Origin: JAAYTY01 sp964569245
GTDB lineage: Bacteria; Fermentibacterota; Fermentibacteria; Fermentibacterales; Fermentibacteraceae
DNA: 64,000 bases
Assembly: GCA_964569245.1 (NCBI GenBank)
Contig: CAZMTK010000012.1
Coordinates: forward strand, 4,415-68,414
Reading direction: 5' to 3'
Below are positions 26,170 through 35,005 of the stretch, in pieces. A model generated the notes under the pieces. It worked only from the letters and a program-made list of their open reading frames with translations, had not been told where the DNA came from and searched no databases. Numbering within the stretch: position 1 is the first letter of the stretch; each line of letters starts with the position of its first letter. Made by a program: the position numbers and the translations under genes.

Positions 26170-27090
26170 ATGGGTTCCTTCAAGGGGAGGAGCATTGTCT
26201 CGCTGCGCGACATGTCCGCCTCCGACCTTGTGCACATCGTGGAGACGGCCGGGAGGGTGAAGCGGGGGGAGGTCGGCGGCTTCCTGGCCGGAAAGACGGT
26301 TGCGGTGATGTTCTTCGAGCCGTCCACGAGGACCAGGCTGTCGTTCGAGTCGGCGGTTCTGCATTCGGGAGGCTCGATCTTCGGATTCGCAAGCTCCGAT
26401 TCGTCGTCCCAGAGCAAGGGTGAATCCTTCGCGGATACCGTGAGAACAGTGATGGGCTATTGCGATGCGCTTGTCATACGGCATCCGGTCGAAGGCGCCG
26501 CCAGGCTGGCCTCGGAGCTCTCGACCGTTCCGGTCATCAACGCCGGGGACGGCGCCAACCAGCACCCCACGCAGACCTTTCTGGACCTCTTCACCATGCA
26601 CGAGGCCGTGGGCAGGCTGGAGGGGCTTCACGTGGGCCTGCTTGGAGACCTCAAGTACGGAAGGACGATCCACTCTCTCGCCATGGCACTGAGCATGTTC
26701 GGCGCGAAGCTGACGCTGATCTCGCCCCCGTCCCTGAGGATGCCCGACCATTTCAAGACTGAGCTCTCCGGCTCTGGAATCCCGTTCGTGGAGGTCCAGC
26801 AGCCCGAGGAGGCGGGAGCGGGCATGGACTTCCTCTATGTGACGAGGATCCAGCGCGAGCGGTTCGGCGACCCCCAGGAGTACGAGGCCGTGGCCCACTG
26901 CTACAGGGTCACCGCGGAGACCGTGAGGAACCTCGGCGGAGCGGTGAAGGTCATGCACCCCCTCCCCAGGGTTGACGAGATCGCCGAGGAGGTTGACGCG
27001 CTTCCCAACGCCCTCTACTTCAGGCAGGCCCACAACGGGATACCCGTCAGACAGGCCCTTCTCGGCCTGATCACCGGAGGTCTGGACTGA
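26170..27090 (+). CDS. pyrB: Aspartate carbamoyltransferase catalytic subunit
   Basis: A 306-residue PyrB with the carbamoyl-phosphate site FFEPSTRTRLSFESA near residue 45, IRHPVEGAA near 105, INAGDGANQHPTQTFLDL near 125 and the aspartate-site HPLPRVDEI near 262. It condenses carbamoyl phosphate with aspartate in pyrimidine synthesis. The ATG at 26170 has a close GGAGGTCCT site; an earlier start would overlap the EIIA gene. pyrI starts on its last base. Confidence 0.96.
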   Translation: MGSFKGRSIVSLRDMSASDLVHIVETAGRVKRGEVGGFLAGKTVAVMFFEPSTRTRLSFESAVLHSGGSIFGFASSDSSSQSKGESFADTVRTVMGYCDALVIRHPVEGAARLASELSTVPVINAGDGANQHPTQTFLDLFTMHEAVGRLEGLHVGLLGDLKYGRTIHSLAMALSMFGAKLTLISPPSLRMPDHFKTELSGSGIPFVEVQQPEEAGAGMDFLYVTRIQRERFGDPQEYEAVAHCYRVTAETVRNLGGAVKVMHPLPRVDEIAEEVDALPNALYFRQAHNGIPVRQALLGLITGGLD

Positions 27091-27557
27091 TGGCGCGCAC
27101 CTACAAGGTCTACTCGATCACGAACGGCACGGTCATCGACCACATCCCGACTCCCCAGGCGCTTTCCGTGGTGCGGATACTCGGCCTGGGCAACGAGGGC
27201 ATCCTGACCATCGGGATCGGTTTCAGCTCGAAGAGGCTTCCAGGGGGCAAGGACATAGTCAAGGTGGAGAACAGGGAGCTGTCGAGGGAGGAGACGGACA
27301 TGATCGCCCTCATAGCCCCGGAGGCCACCATCAACATCATCAAGGGCGGGGTAGTGGCCGAGAAGAGGCGCATAAGCCTCCCGGAGAGCGTGAACGGCGT
27401 GGTGGCCTGCCCGAATCCCAACTGCGCAAGCAACGTGCTTGGCGCGAAGTCGAGGTTCGACCGCGTCGGAGTGCAGGATGCGGTCTACCGCTGCCATTTC
27501 TGCGAGCGCACAACCCGGATCGTCCCCGACCTGCTCGTGAGGACCCGGGGAAGGTAG
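27090..27557 (+). CDS. pyrI: Aspartate carbamoyltransferase regulatory subunit
   Basis: The 155-residue PyrI has an N-terminal allosteric domain (GTVIDHIPTPQALSVVRILG) and a C-terminal zinc domain with CPNPNC near residue 110 and CHFC near 138. It binds CTP/ATP to tune the pyrB product in the dodecameric enzyme. The ATG overlaps the pyrB stop by one base (TGATGG), so the two subunits are translationally coupled. Confidence 0.96.
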   Translation: MARTYKVYSITNGTVIDHIPTPQALSVVRILGLGNEGILTIGIGFSSKRLPGGKDIVKVENRELSREETDMIALIAPEATINIIKGGVVAEKRRISLPESVNGVVACPNPNCASNVLGAKSRFDRVGVQDAVYRCHFCERTTRIVPDLLVRTRGR

Positions 27558-29138
27558 ATGGTCTCCCGGCACCGGGCCGCGCATAACGCTTCAGGACAAG
27601 GCGCTGAAAGGGCCGCTCTGCTGTTGTGCCTCGCCGCCGCGGCGGGGCTGATGCTGCTCTCCGCCCGCCTGCCCGTATCGGGCGACGGATGGGGCTACGG
27701 CTACCGAACAGCCCGATGGATCGCCGACAACGGAATGACGCCGCTGCCCGGCGGCCAGGGCAGGGGCGAACAGGGGATGGGCCATCCCACGGCCTTCTAC
27801 TGGATGTGGGCCCTCCTGATGCGCACCGCGGGAGACACAGTCGCCGCAGCTCACGTCCTGCCCGTCGCGACCTTCTTCCTCGCCCTCTGGGCGGCCTGGA
27901 GGCTCGGATGCGCCATGGCAGGGCGGGCATGCGGCTTCTGGACCGCGGCATGCCTGCTCGCCAGCCCCCTGTTCCTGTCGCAGGCCTTGCAGCCGCTTCA
28001 GGAGACGGGCTTCACGGCGTTCACGGCGCTCGCCATCGAGAGATATCTGAGGGGCAGGAACACTCAGGCCGCCGTCATGACGACCCTGGCGGCGGTCTTC
28101 AGGGAGCAGGCCGTCCTCCTCGCAGCCTCATTCGCTCTGGTCGAGCTCCTTCACGAGGGGGCCGGGAGACCGGGCAGGGTCCTGGTCCACGCCTTGCCTC
28201 TGGGCGTCATCCTCGTCACCGGGCTCGGCAATCTTGCCGCCACTGGGATGTTCTTCAACAAGATACATTTAGGCGCCCCGTCCCCGCTCAGGCCGGACTG
28301 GCTGACCTTCAGGACGAGGCTGTTCGCAGGTCACCTCCTCACTGCCGACGGGAGATGGATTCCCCTGGTCTCGGCGCTCGCCCTCGTCCTGGCAGGGCAG
28401 GCCCGCAGGACGCCCTCCGCTACATCCCTGCTCCTGCTCCTGTCGCCGGCCCTGCTGTTCCCTCCCGGAAGGCTCGCATTCCTCGCAGTGCTGGCGGCTG
28501 CCGGAGCGCTCGCGGTAGTGAGGAGGGGCAGCCTCCCCGACCGTCCGACCCTGGCCGTCATCCTCTTCGTCTCGGCGATGATCGCCTTCCATGTGCTGAT
28601 AGTCAGGATCGCGCCCGATCCCGCTCTGGACCTCTACCGCTACGTGCTCGGCGCGGTCCCCGCCGTGATCGCCCTGCCGCTCGCTGTCATCCGGCGCAGG
28701 GGGGGCGTCCGCCTGCTTCATCCTGTCGGGGCCCTTCTTCTGGTTTCGGGCTTCCTGGGATGCTTCAGGATAGATCCCTTCCAGCCCGATTCCACTCCTG
28801 CGGGCACGCTGGCCAGCCTGGATGCGAGGCAGGCCGTCCTTCTCGCCGCTGCATCCGCCGACACCGCCATCTCGCCGGAGACCGAGGCCGACTTCTTCGC
28901 CAATCCCGCCCTGGGCTACATAGACAGCCCCTTTCCAGTGCGCGTCATCGGGACGGGACAGGCTCTCCGGGAGGACGTCTCCTACGCGGTCCTCGTTCCG
29001 CCGATCCATCACGGCGATCCGTGGTTCGAGGAAGCCCTGGCGGGGATGCTGCCCTCCGGGGCCGCCCCGTGCACCCTCGCCACATGGGTCAGGGGCCCTC
29101 TGGTGACGGAGGTGCTGCTGATAGGCCCGGACGAGTGA
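27558..29138 (+). CDS. Multi-pass membrane protein, glycosyltransferase-like
   Basis: A 526-residue protein with around ten hydrophobic segments and a first periplasmic loop containing SGDGWGYGYRTARWIADNG near residue 40 and MGHPTAFYWMWALL near 72, the kind of acidic loop seen in PMT/ArnT-type GT-C glycosyltransferases that use polyprenyl-phosphate sugars. The last 120 residues form a soluble, probably extracytoplasmic part. The ATG follows the pyrI stop directly. With the downstream radical SAM and GT2 genes it forms a likely surface-glycan cluster. The family call is tentative. Confidence 0.6.
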   Translation: MVSRHRAAHNASGQGAERAALLLCLAAAAGLMLLSARLPVSGDGWGYGYRTARWIADNGMTPLPGGQGRGEQGMGHPTAFYWMWALLMRTAGDTVAAAHVLPVATFFLALWAAWRLGCAMAGRACGFWTAACLLASPLFLSQALQPLQETGFTAFTALAIERYLRGRNTQAAVMTTLAAVFREQAVLLAASFALVELLHEGAGRPGRVLVHALPLGVILVTGLGNLAATGMFFNKIHLGAPSPLRPDWLTFRTRLFAGHLLTADGRWIPLVSALALVLAGQARRTPSATSLLLLLSPALLFPPGRLAFLAVLAAAGALAVVRRGSLPDRPTLAVILFVSAMIAFHVLIVRIAPDPALDLYRYVLGAVPAVIALPLAVIRRRGGVRLLHPVGALLLVSGFLGCFRIDPFQPDSTPAGTLASLDARQAVLLAAASADTAISPETEADFFANPALGYIDSPFPVRVIGTGQALREDVSYAVLVPPIHHGDPWFEEALAGMLPSGAAPCTLATWVRGPLVTEVLLIGPDE

Positions 29139-30538
29139 GGATCTGCCTTCTCCATCCCCCCAGGCCCGGCGGCAGGGGGACCAACCTCGTGCCCCCGGTC
29201 GGGCTTCTGTATCTCGGGGCCGTGCTGGAGGCCGAAGGCCACCGGGTAGAGCTCGTGGATGCCGCGAGGACCGGCCGCAGAGGCGCATCGCTGCGCTCGG
29301 ACATCGAGGCTGCCTCCCCCGATATCCTCATGGTGTCCGCATTCACATCCGACATCGAGGTTCTCTCAGGCGAGCTTCCGGGCATCGCGGGCGCGCTGCC
29401 CTCCGGCTCCAGGATCTGGCTCGGGGGCGCACATGCGAGCTGTGCCGGGGTGGTCGCACTGGGAGATCTGCCCCAGGTGGAGGCCGTCTTCACCGGCGAG
29501 GGCGAAAGGACCGTACTAGAGGCCCTGCGCCATCTGGAAGGAGGTCCCAGACCTTCCAGGGGCGTCATCTACCGGGACGATCCCCGCGACGTCGAACCCG
29601 GCTTCGTGGATGACCTCTCGACGCTGCCTCTGCCGGCGTGGCACCTGGCTCCGCCGGCGCAGTACAGGGGGCTTCCGAACGGAGTGGTGCTGAAGAGGAC
29701 GCCCTATGCTCCGATCATCACGACCAGGGGCTGCCCGTGCAGATGCACCTTCTGCGCCGGCTTCAGGATCACCGGAAGGAAGGTCAGGCACCGCCCGCTG
29801 GAGCAGGTCTGGGAAGAGATCGAGCTCCTCCACGGCGAGTACGGTGTGAGGGAGATCCACATCGAAGACGACAACTTCACCATCGACAGGGAGTACGCGG
29901 CCGCATTCTGCAGGGAGGCCGTCGCGAGGAGGCTCCCGATCCTCTTCTCGACCCCGAACGGAGTAAGGCTGGACACGATCGACGAGGAGCTGGCGCGTCT
30001 CATGAAGCAGGCGGGCTGGTACGTGGTCCACTGCGGGATCGAGTCCGGCTCGGACAGGGTCCTCGAGTCGGTCAGGAAGGGGATAACCACCAGCCTCGTC
30101 AGGGAGAAGGTGGCTCTCCTGCGAAGAGCCGGCCTCCCTGCGGCAGGCTACTTCATCCTCGGGCTTCCAGGCGAGACCGAGGAGGACATCATGATGACGC
30201 TGAGGTTCTCAAGGACAATCGGCCTGGCATGGGCGCAGTTCGCTGCATTCCTTCCCATACCCGGCTCCGAGGCTGGAGATGCGTGGCTCTCGGCGCACAG
30301 CACCGGAGGTCGGAGCTGGCGGGCTTTCCACAATACAGTCTGCCCCGCACCGCCAGACGGGATGACCGCCGCCCGCCTGAAGAAGCTCCAGAGACGGGCC
30401 TTCCTGGGATTCTACCTGAGGCCCGCCCCGCTCCTCCGGGGGCTGGGGCTCCTGTTCCGTCCCGGGACGGCAGGGCGGCTGTTCTCGCGGGTGCTGGCCT
30501 ATACTACGCGGGGCGATGAGCGAGGTGCGAGGAGATGA
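29135..30538 (+). CDS. B12-binding-domain radical SAM protein
   Basis: A 467-residue protein. The N-terminal B12-type Rossmann domain has PPVGLLYLGAVLEAEGHRVELVDA near residue 23. The radical SAM domain has the cluster motif CPCRCTFC near 201 and a MiaB/BchE-like layout with EIHIEDDNFTID and HCGIESGSDRVL, ending in a helix-rich tail. Such proteins methylate or rearrange unactivated carbons in lipid, cofactor or glycan synthesis. The GTG start overlaps the preceding stop, and its end overlaps the GT2 gene by 23 bases. The substrate is unknown, but the genes on both sides suggest a glycolipid. Confidence 0.85.
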   Translation: MRICLLHPPRPGGRGTNLVPPVGLLYLGAVLEAEGHRVELVDAARTGRRGASLRSDIEAASPDILMVSAFTSDIEVLSGELPGIAGALPSGSRIWLGGAHASCAGVVALGDLPQVEAVFTGEGERTVLEALRHLEGGPRPSRGVIYRDDPRDVEPGFVDDLSTLPLPAWHLAPPAQYRGLPNGVVLKRTPYAPIITTRGCPCRCTFCAGFRITGRKVRHRPLEQVWEEIELLHGEYGVREIHIEDDNFTIDREYAAAFCREAVARRLPILFSTPNGVRLDTIDEELARLMKQAGWYVVHCGIESGSDRVLESVRKGITTSLVREKVALLRRAGLPAAGYFILGLPGETEEDIMMTLRFSRTIGLAWAQFAAFLPIPGSEAGDAWLSAHSTGGRSWRAFHNTVCPAPPDGMTAARLKKLQRRAFLGFYLRPAPLLRGLGLLFRPGTAGRLFSRVLAYTTRGDERGARR

Positions 30539-31241
30539 CCTCTTGATAGAGGGCCTGAGGACGTCTCTGGTGATACCGGCTCACGACGAGGAGCTGGGGC
30601 TTCCCGCCGTTCTGGCGGCGGTGCCCGAGGCGGTAGACGAGGTGATAGTCGTGGACAACGCATCCACCGATTCCACCTCGGAAGTCGCCATGGCGCACGG
30701 CGCCAGAGTGGTGGAACAGCCGGTGAAGGGATACGGCAGCGCCTACATGGCGGGCCTCGCATCGGCGACAGGCGACGTGGTGAGCACGGCCGATGCCGAC
30801 GGTACCTACCCGGTGGAGCTCATACCGATGCTTGTCCGCAGGCTCTGCCAGGGTCGCTACGACTTCATCTCGGCCAGGCGAGTGCCCGACGACCAGGCCC
30901 GCAACCTGAACAACATCCTGCGATTCTCGGGGAACGCCGTCCTTACGGCTGCTACAATGCTGCTGTTCCTCCGCTTCATCCGGGACAGCCAGTCGGGGAT
31001 GTGGGTCTTCCGCAGGGAGATACTGCCGCGTCTCCGGCTGACAAGCCTTGGAATGCCGTTCTCCGAGGAGATCAAGATAGAGGCCTGGAGGTCGCGCGGA
31101 CTCCGCTGCTGCGAGATTCCGATTCCTTTCAGCTACTCGGGCAGGATGGGCGCACCCAAGCTGAGGCTCTGGCGCGACGGCTGGAGGAACCTGCTGTTCC
31201 TCTTCGCCAAGCGCTTCGACATCCCCATGAGAGGGGCCTAG
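30516..31241 (+). CDS. Family 2 glycosyltransferase, DPM1-like
   Basis: A 241-residue cytoplasmic GT2 with SLVIPAHDEELGLP near residue 18, VIVVDNASTDST near 43 and the metal motif TADADGTYP near 92. The length and sequence type match dolichol/polyprenyl-phosphate sugar transferases. It could load the polyprenyl-sugar donor used by the GT-C-like membrane protein two genes upstream. It overlaps the radical SAM gene by 23 bases. Confidence 0.85.
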   Translation: MSEVRGDDLLIEGLRTSLVIPAHDEELGLPAVLAAVPEAVDEVIVVDNASTDSTSEVAMAHGARVVEQPVKGYGSAYMAGLASATGDVVSTADADGTYPVELIPMLVRRLCQGRYDFISARRVPDDQARNLNNILRFSGNAVLTAATMLLFLRFIRDSQSGMWVFRREILPRLRLTSLGMPFSEEIKIEAWRSRGLRCCEIPIPFSYSGRMGAPKLRLWRDGWRNLLFLFAKRFDIPMRGA

Positions 31242-31275
31242 AGGCCGGCTGGACGGCATCGGCCCCCCGAGGCCC
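31234..31275. terminator. Bidirectional hairpin between convergent genes
   Basis: Nested stems GGGCCT/AGGCCC (31234-31239 with 31270-31275) and GGCCG/CGGCC (31243-31247 with 31260-31264) lie between the converging GT2 and SPASM genes, overlapping both ends. There is no T-tract, and the internal loops weaken the structure. Confidence 0.35.
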
Positions 31276-32306
31276 TACTTGCGCAGCTCCACGCGGTCAG
31301 CTCCGGCCAGCTCAGGGCAGCCGGAGCAGGGCGGTTCGAGCCTCCCTGAGGCCAGCATCCTTCGGAGCGAGGAGTAGGCGTCGCCGCGGACCATGTCGGC
31401 AAAGTCCTGCGAGGAGAGGTCGCCGAGAGGCTTCGAGGTGTCCCAGTAGGGGCACGGGTTCACCCTCCCGTCCGGGTCGATGAAGACCCAGCCCTCGACG
31501 TATGGGCAGGGGGCGCCAGCCGGCCGGGACGCCCTCGGCGACTCCGTGAAGGCGATCCCGAGTCTCTGTGCCGCTGCCGACGCCATCGCGAGCGCCTCCC
31601 TGTACTCCGGCGATCCGGTGTCCGGGGCTTCGTCCATGCATTCCAGCCCTTCGTAAGGGACGAGCGGCACCGTGCCGACGGCCGTCGCTCCGGTTCTCGC
31701 CGCGAGCTCGACGATGCCGGGCGCCTCGGACAGGTTCCTCCGCTGGAGCGTAACGCTGAAGGCGAGCCGGGGGAAGCGCCTGCCCAGCCGGTCGCGCTCC
31801 CTAACCAGCGAGGCTGCGTTCGAGACGACCCTGTCCAGGTCGCAGCCGCCCCTGATCGCCGCATGCGTGCCCGGCGTGCAGCCGTCGATAGATACGAAGA
31901 CCGTCGTCGGAGGCGCACTCAGTATCGCGGCGCGGGAGGTCTCGTCCATCAGAAGACCGTTCGTGATCATCTCCCTCACCGGGACGTCGCTCCTGTAAAG
32001 GATCCCGAGGAATTCGCCGAACCGCGGATTGCACAGCGGCTCCGCCCCGCAGGAGATGCCCACGGTCCATGCCGCGGGGAAGACCTGTGCGGCGATCTTC
32101 CGGAAGAGGGCCTCGTCCATGTCGTGCCAGGAGCGTGATTCGTCCCTGTCGGCCAGGCGCATCGGGCACATGGAGCAGCGCAGGTTGCACCTGTTCGTCG
32201 TGTCCATCCTTACCGTGAGGCGCCTGCCGCGCTCCCTCGGCCTGATGCCCGGGAAGCGCACCGATCGTCTGAGCAGCCTCTTCGCCATGCGAAGCGGGCC
32301 TTCCAT
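31275..32306 (-). CDS. Radical SAM/SPASM-domain protein
   Basis: A 343-residue radical SAM enzyme with the cluster motif CNLRCSMCP near residue 42, GISCGAEPLCNP near 85 and a C-terminal SPASM-type cysteine set: CPYVEG near 275, CPYWD near 295 and CSGCPE near 332. SPASM enzymes modify peptides or sugars using extra Fe-S clusters. I chose ATG 32306, where a GGGGGCTGCTC site precedes it; the in-frame extension upstream crosses the promoter of the divergent osmC-like gene. It may act with the adjacent glycan cluster, but the convergent orientation argues against one operon. Confidence 0.85.
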   Translation of the reverse strand: MEGPLRMAKRLLRRSVRFPGIRPRERGRRLTVRMDTTNRCNLRCSMCPMRLADRDESRSWHDMDEALFRKIAAQVFPAAWTVGISCGAEPLCNPRFGEFLGILYRSDVPVREMITNGLLMDETSRAAILSAPPTTVFVSIDGCTPGTHAAIRGGCDLDRVVSNAASLVRERDRLGRRFPRLAFSVTLQRRNLSEAPGIVELAARTGATAVGTVPLVPYEGLECMDEAPDTGSPEYREALAMASAAAQRLGIAFTESPRASRPAGAPCPYVEGWVFIDPDGRVNPCPYWDTSKPLGDLSSQDFADMVRGDAYSSLRRMLASGRLEPPCSGCPELAGADRVELRK

Positions 32307-32375
32307 GAGCAGCCCCCGATCTTGTAGTGTTCGGGAGTATTCGACCGGTGGGACCGTCAGGCAAGGGAGGCTGGG

Positions 32376-32792
32376 ATGGCCGAGAGCCGAGGAACATGGA
32401 AGGGCGGAATGAGGTTCGAGATCGAGCAGGACGGGCACTCCATCGTCCTGGACGCCTCAGAGGACTTCGGCGGCTCCGATGCCGGGCCTAGGCCGAAGGG
32501 GCTCCTGCTCTCGGGCCTCATCGGCTGCACAGGGATGGACGTCGTCTCGATCCTGCGCAAGATGAGGGTCGAGAACTTCGAGCTGAGGATCGAGTGCAGC
32601 GCCGAGCTGACGGATGGATATCCATCCGTGTTCGAGAGGATCCGGCTCGACTACATATTCAGGGGAAGGGATCTTCCGGCGGAGAGCATCGAAAAGGCCG
32701 TCAGGCTCTCGCAGGAGAAGTACTGCGGGGTGTCCGCGATGCTGAGAAAGGCCGCTCCGCTCGACTGGAGGATACTCTACGAGGAGGCGTGA
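32376..32792 (+). CDS. OsmC-family peroxide-reducing or stress protein
   Basis: A 138-residue OsmC-like protein with the two conserved cysteines: Cys51 in LIGCTGMDVVS and Cys near 113 in SQEKYCGVSAML. These form the peroxidatic pair that reduces organic hydroperoxides. It matches the shorter YhfA/OsmC group that often lacks a proven substrate. It is divergent to the SPASM gene, about 70 bases apart, and precedes a glutamine amidotransferase gene. Confidence 0.9.
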   Translation: MAESRGTWKGGMRFEIEQDGHSIVLDASEDFGGSDAGPRPKGLLLSGLIGCTGMDVVSILRKMRVENFELRIECSAELTDGYPSVFERIRLDYIFRGRDLPAESIEKAVRLSQEKYCGVSAMLRKAAPLDWRILYEEA

Positions 32793-32857
32793 CTCTGCGG
32801 TTCCCTGGTGCGCCGGACGCTGGTATGTTCCGAAACCGGACCGAACAGGAGGGTGCG

Positions 32858-33553
32858 TTGGACCATTCCGTTCTGATCCTCGACTATTCCACGGACAGGG
32901 CTTCGGGACCGCTGGTCGGCGAGTGGGTCGGCGGCGGCGCCGAAGTTCGCATACACAGGCCTGCCGACGGAGGGCGCATGCCGTCTCCGGAAGGCTTCAC
33001 CAGGGTGATCCACACAGGATCGGCGCTCTCCATCTGCGACGATGCTCCTTTCCAGGCCGAGGCCGAGAGCTTCATCATCGAGGCTTCCTCGGCAGGAGTG
33101 CCGCAGATGGGGATCTGCTACGGGCACCAGCTCCTGGCCAGGGCCGTCGCAGGGAGGCGAGCCGTCCGCAGGAGCCCCGAGGGCGTGGAGGCCGGCTGGC
33201 TCGAAGTATGCTTCAGCCCCCTGGCCAGCGAGCTCGTGGGGATTCCTCGCAGGGCGAGGCTGTTCCAGTTCCATTTCGACGAGGTCGTGACCCTGCCCGA
33301 GGGGGCGATCGTGCTGGCCTGGAGCGGGCATACGATCGTGCAGTCGTTCCTGGACAGGGAGCGCAGACTGTTCGGCTGCCAGTTCCACCCCGAGTTCGAC
33401 AAGCCGAGAGGGGACGCCCAGTTCCTGGCGGAGCGGGCGAAGCTGGCCGGATGCGGGCTGGATGCGGACGAAATGGTCTCCGTTTCTCCCGATCCGCCCG
33501 TGGACGGAAGGTTCTTCGATTTCTTCCTCAGACATCCCTGGGAAGGCAGGTAG
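32858..33553 (+). CDS. Class I glutamine amidotransferase-like protein
   Basis: A 231-residue single-domain protein with the nucleophile elbow MGICYGHQLLA near residue 88 and the catalytic His-Glu pair in FHPEFDKPRGD near 175. It resembles GMP-synthase-like amidotransferases without a synthetase domain, including gamma-glutamyl hydrolases that attack glutamine conjugates. TTG 32858 has GGAGGG at a spacing of about five; ATG 32824 and GTG 32789 are weaker. It lies three bases before pepD, suggesting amino-acid scavenging. Confidence 0.83.
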   Translation: MDHSVLILDYSTDRASGPLVGEWVGGGAEVRIHRPADGGRMPSPEGFTRVIHTGSALSICDDAPFQAEAESFIIEASSAGVPQMGICYGHQLLARAVAGRRAVRRSPEGVEAGWLEVCFSPLASELVGIPRRARLFQFHFDEVVTLPEGAIVLAWSGHTIVQSFLDRERRLFGCQFHPEFDKPRGDAQFLAERAKLAGCGLDADEMVSVSPDPPVDGRFFDFFLRHPWEGR

Positions 33554-33556
33554 ATC

Positions 33557-35005
33557 ATGCCCGGAGTCCTCGACGGACTGGAGCCCGCACTTGTCTGGCG
33601 CTGGTTCGAGAAGCTCAGCACCATACCCCGGGCTTCCGGAGACGAGAGCAGAGTCACCGGCTTTCTGGGGTCCTTCGCCTCGGAAAGAGGCCTTCCGCAC
33701 AGGCGCGACGTCGTCGGCAACGTGCTGATCGCCAGGCCGGGTTCGGGATCTGCGGCATCCGGCCCGCCCGTCGCTCTCCAGGCGCATGTGGACATGGTGG
33801 CGGAGAAAGTCACGGGAAGCACCCACGACTTCTCACGCGATCCGATAAGACTCGAGGCGGAGGGCGACTGGGTGCTCGCGAGGGAGACGACCCTGGGCGC
33901 CGACAACGGGATCGGGGTGGCCCTCATGCTCGCGATCCTCGACGACCCTCCCGCCGTCCATCCCCCCCTGGAGTGCCTCTTCACAGTGGACGAGGAGAGG
34001 GGGCTCACGGGCGCCTCCAGGCTCGATCCGTCATGGCTCTCGGCAAGGAGGCTGATCAATCTGGACTCCGAGAAGGAAGGCTCTTTCTGCATCGGGTGCG
34101 CCGGAGGGCTCGACATATCGGTCACGCTCCCGATGCGAAGGTCGGTCGCTCCCTCCGGCCTCGAGGCCTTCAGGATATCCGTCAACGGTCTGAAGGGCGG
34201 CCACTCCGGGATGGAGATCGGCAGGGGCAGGGCCAATGCAATCAGGATCCTGTCGAGGATCGTCCACAGGATGCTCGACAGGGGATGCCACCTCTGCTCG
34301 ATCTCGGGAGGGACCAAGAGGAACGCCATTCCACGCTCGGCGACAGCCGTCATGCTCCTGCCTCCCTCTTCCAGGGCGGCCATCCGCGAGCTGCTGGCGG
34401 ACCTCGAGAGGCAGCAGAGGCAGGAGTACGCCCTGGTGGACGACCAGATCGCCATCTCGATGGAGCCCGCCGGTCCTGCCGAAGGCGTTTACGACCACTC
34501 CTCGGCCAGCGTTCTTGCGGACATGCTCCTCGCCTTGCCTCACGGGGTCGAGAAGCTCAGCGGAGTCACGCCGGGTCTGGTGGAGACCTCGCTGAACCTC
34601 TCCCTGCTCGAGGAGACCGACCGGGGAGTCTCGACCGTCCTGACGCTTCGCAGCCTGAGAGACGACGCCAAGCTGAACCTGGCGGAGCGCGTGATGGCCG
34701 TCGGGAGGCTGGCGGAGGCCCGCATAGAGGCGGGGGGGGGATACCCGGGCTGGTCGCCCGATCCGTCCTCGAAGCTGCTCGCGATCGTGAAGAGGCTCTA
34801 CCGCGAGTTCAGCGGAAGCGATGCCGTCATCGAGACGGTGCATGCCGGCGTCGAGTGCGGCATCATCGGTTCCAGGGTGGGCGGCATGGACATGATATCG
34901 ATGGGGCCCGACATCAGGGACGTTCACATCCCCGGTGAGAGAGTGAGCATATCCTCGACCGCGCGCACCTGGGCGTTCCTCAGGATGCTCCTGGAGAACC
35001 TGTGA
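33557..35005 (+). CDS. pepD: Aminoacyl-histidine dipeptidase (PepD type)
   Basis: A 482-residue M20 metallopeptidase of normal family length. It has the zinc ligands HVDMVAEK near residue 76, LGADNGIGVA near 116, TVDEERGLTGA near 145 and NLDSEKEG near 170, with the C-terminal HAGVECGIIG near 430. It splits unspecific dipeptides such as Xaa-His in the cytoplasm. Its end overlaps the DUF4954 gene by four bases. Confidence 0.95.
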   Translation: MPGVLDGLEPALVWRWFEKLSTIPRASGDESRVTGFLGSFASERGLPHRRDVVGNVLIARPGSGSAASGPPVALQAHVDMVAEKVTGSTHDFSRDPIRLEAEGDWVLARETTLGADNGIGVALMLAILDDPPAVHPPLECLFTVDEERGLTGASRLDPSWLSARRLINLDSEKEGSFCIGCAGGLDISVTLPMRRSVAPSGLEAFRISVNGLKGGHSGMEIGRGRANAIRILSRIVHRMLDRGCHLCSISGGTKRNAIPRSATAVMLLPPSSRAAIRELLADLERQQRQEYALVDDQIAISMEPAGPAEGVYDHSSASVLADMLLALPHGVEKLSGVTPGLVETSLNLSLLEETDRGVSTVLTLRSLRDDAKLNLAERVMAVGRLAEARIEAGGGYPGWSPDPSSKLLAIVKRLYREFSGSDAVIETVHAGVECGIIGSRVGGMDMISMGPDIRDVHIPGERVSISSTARTWAFLRMLLENL

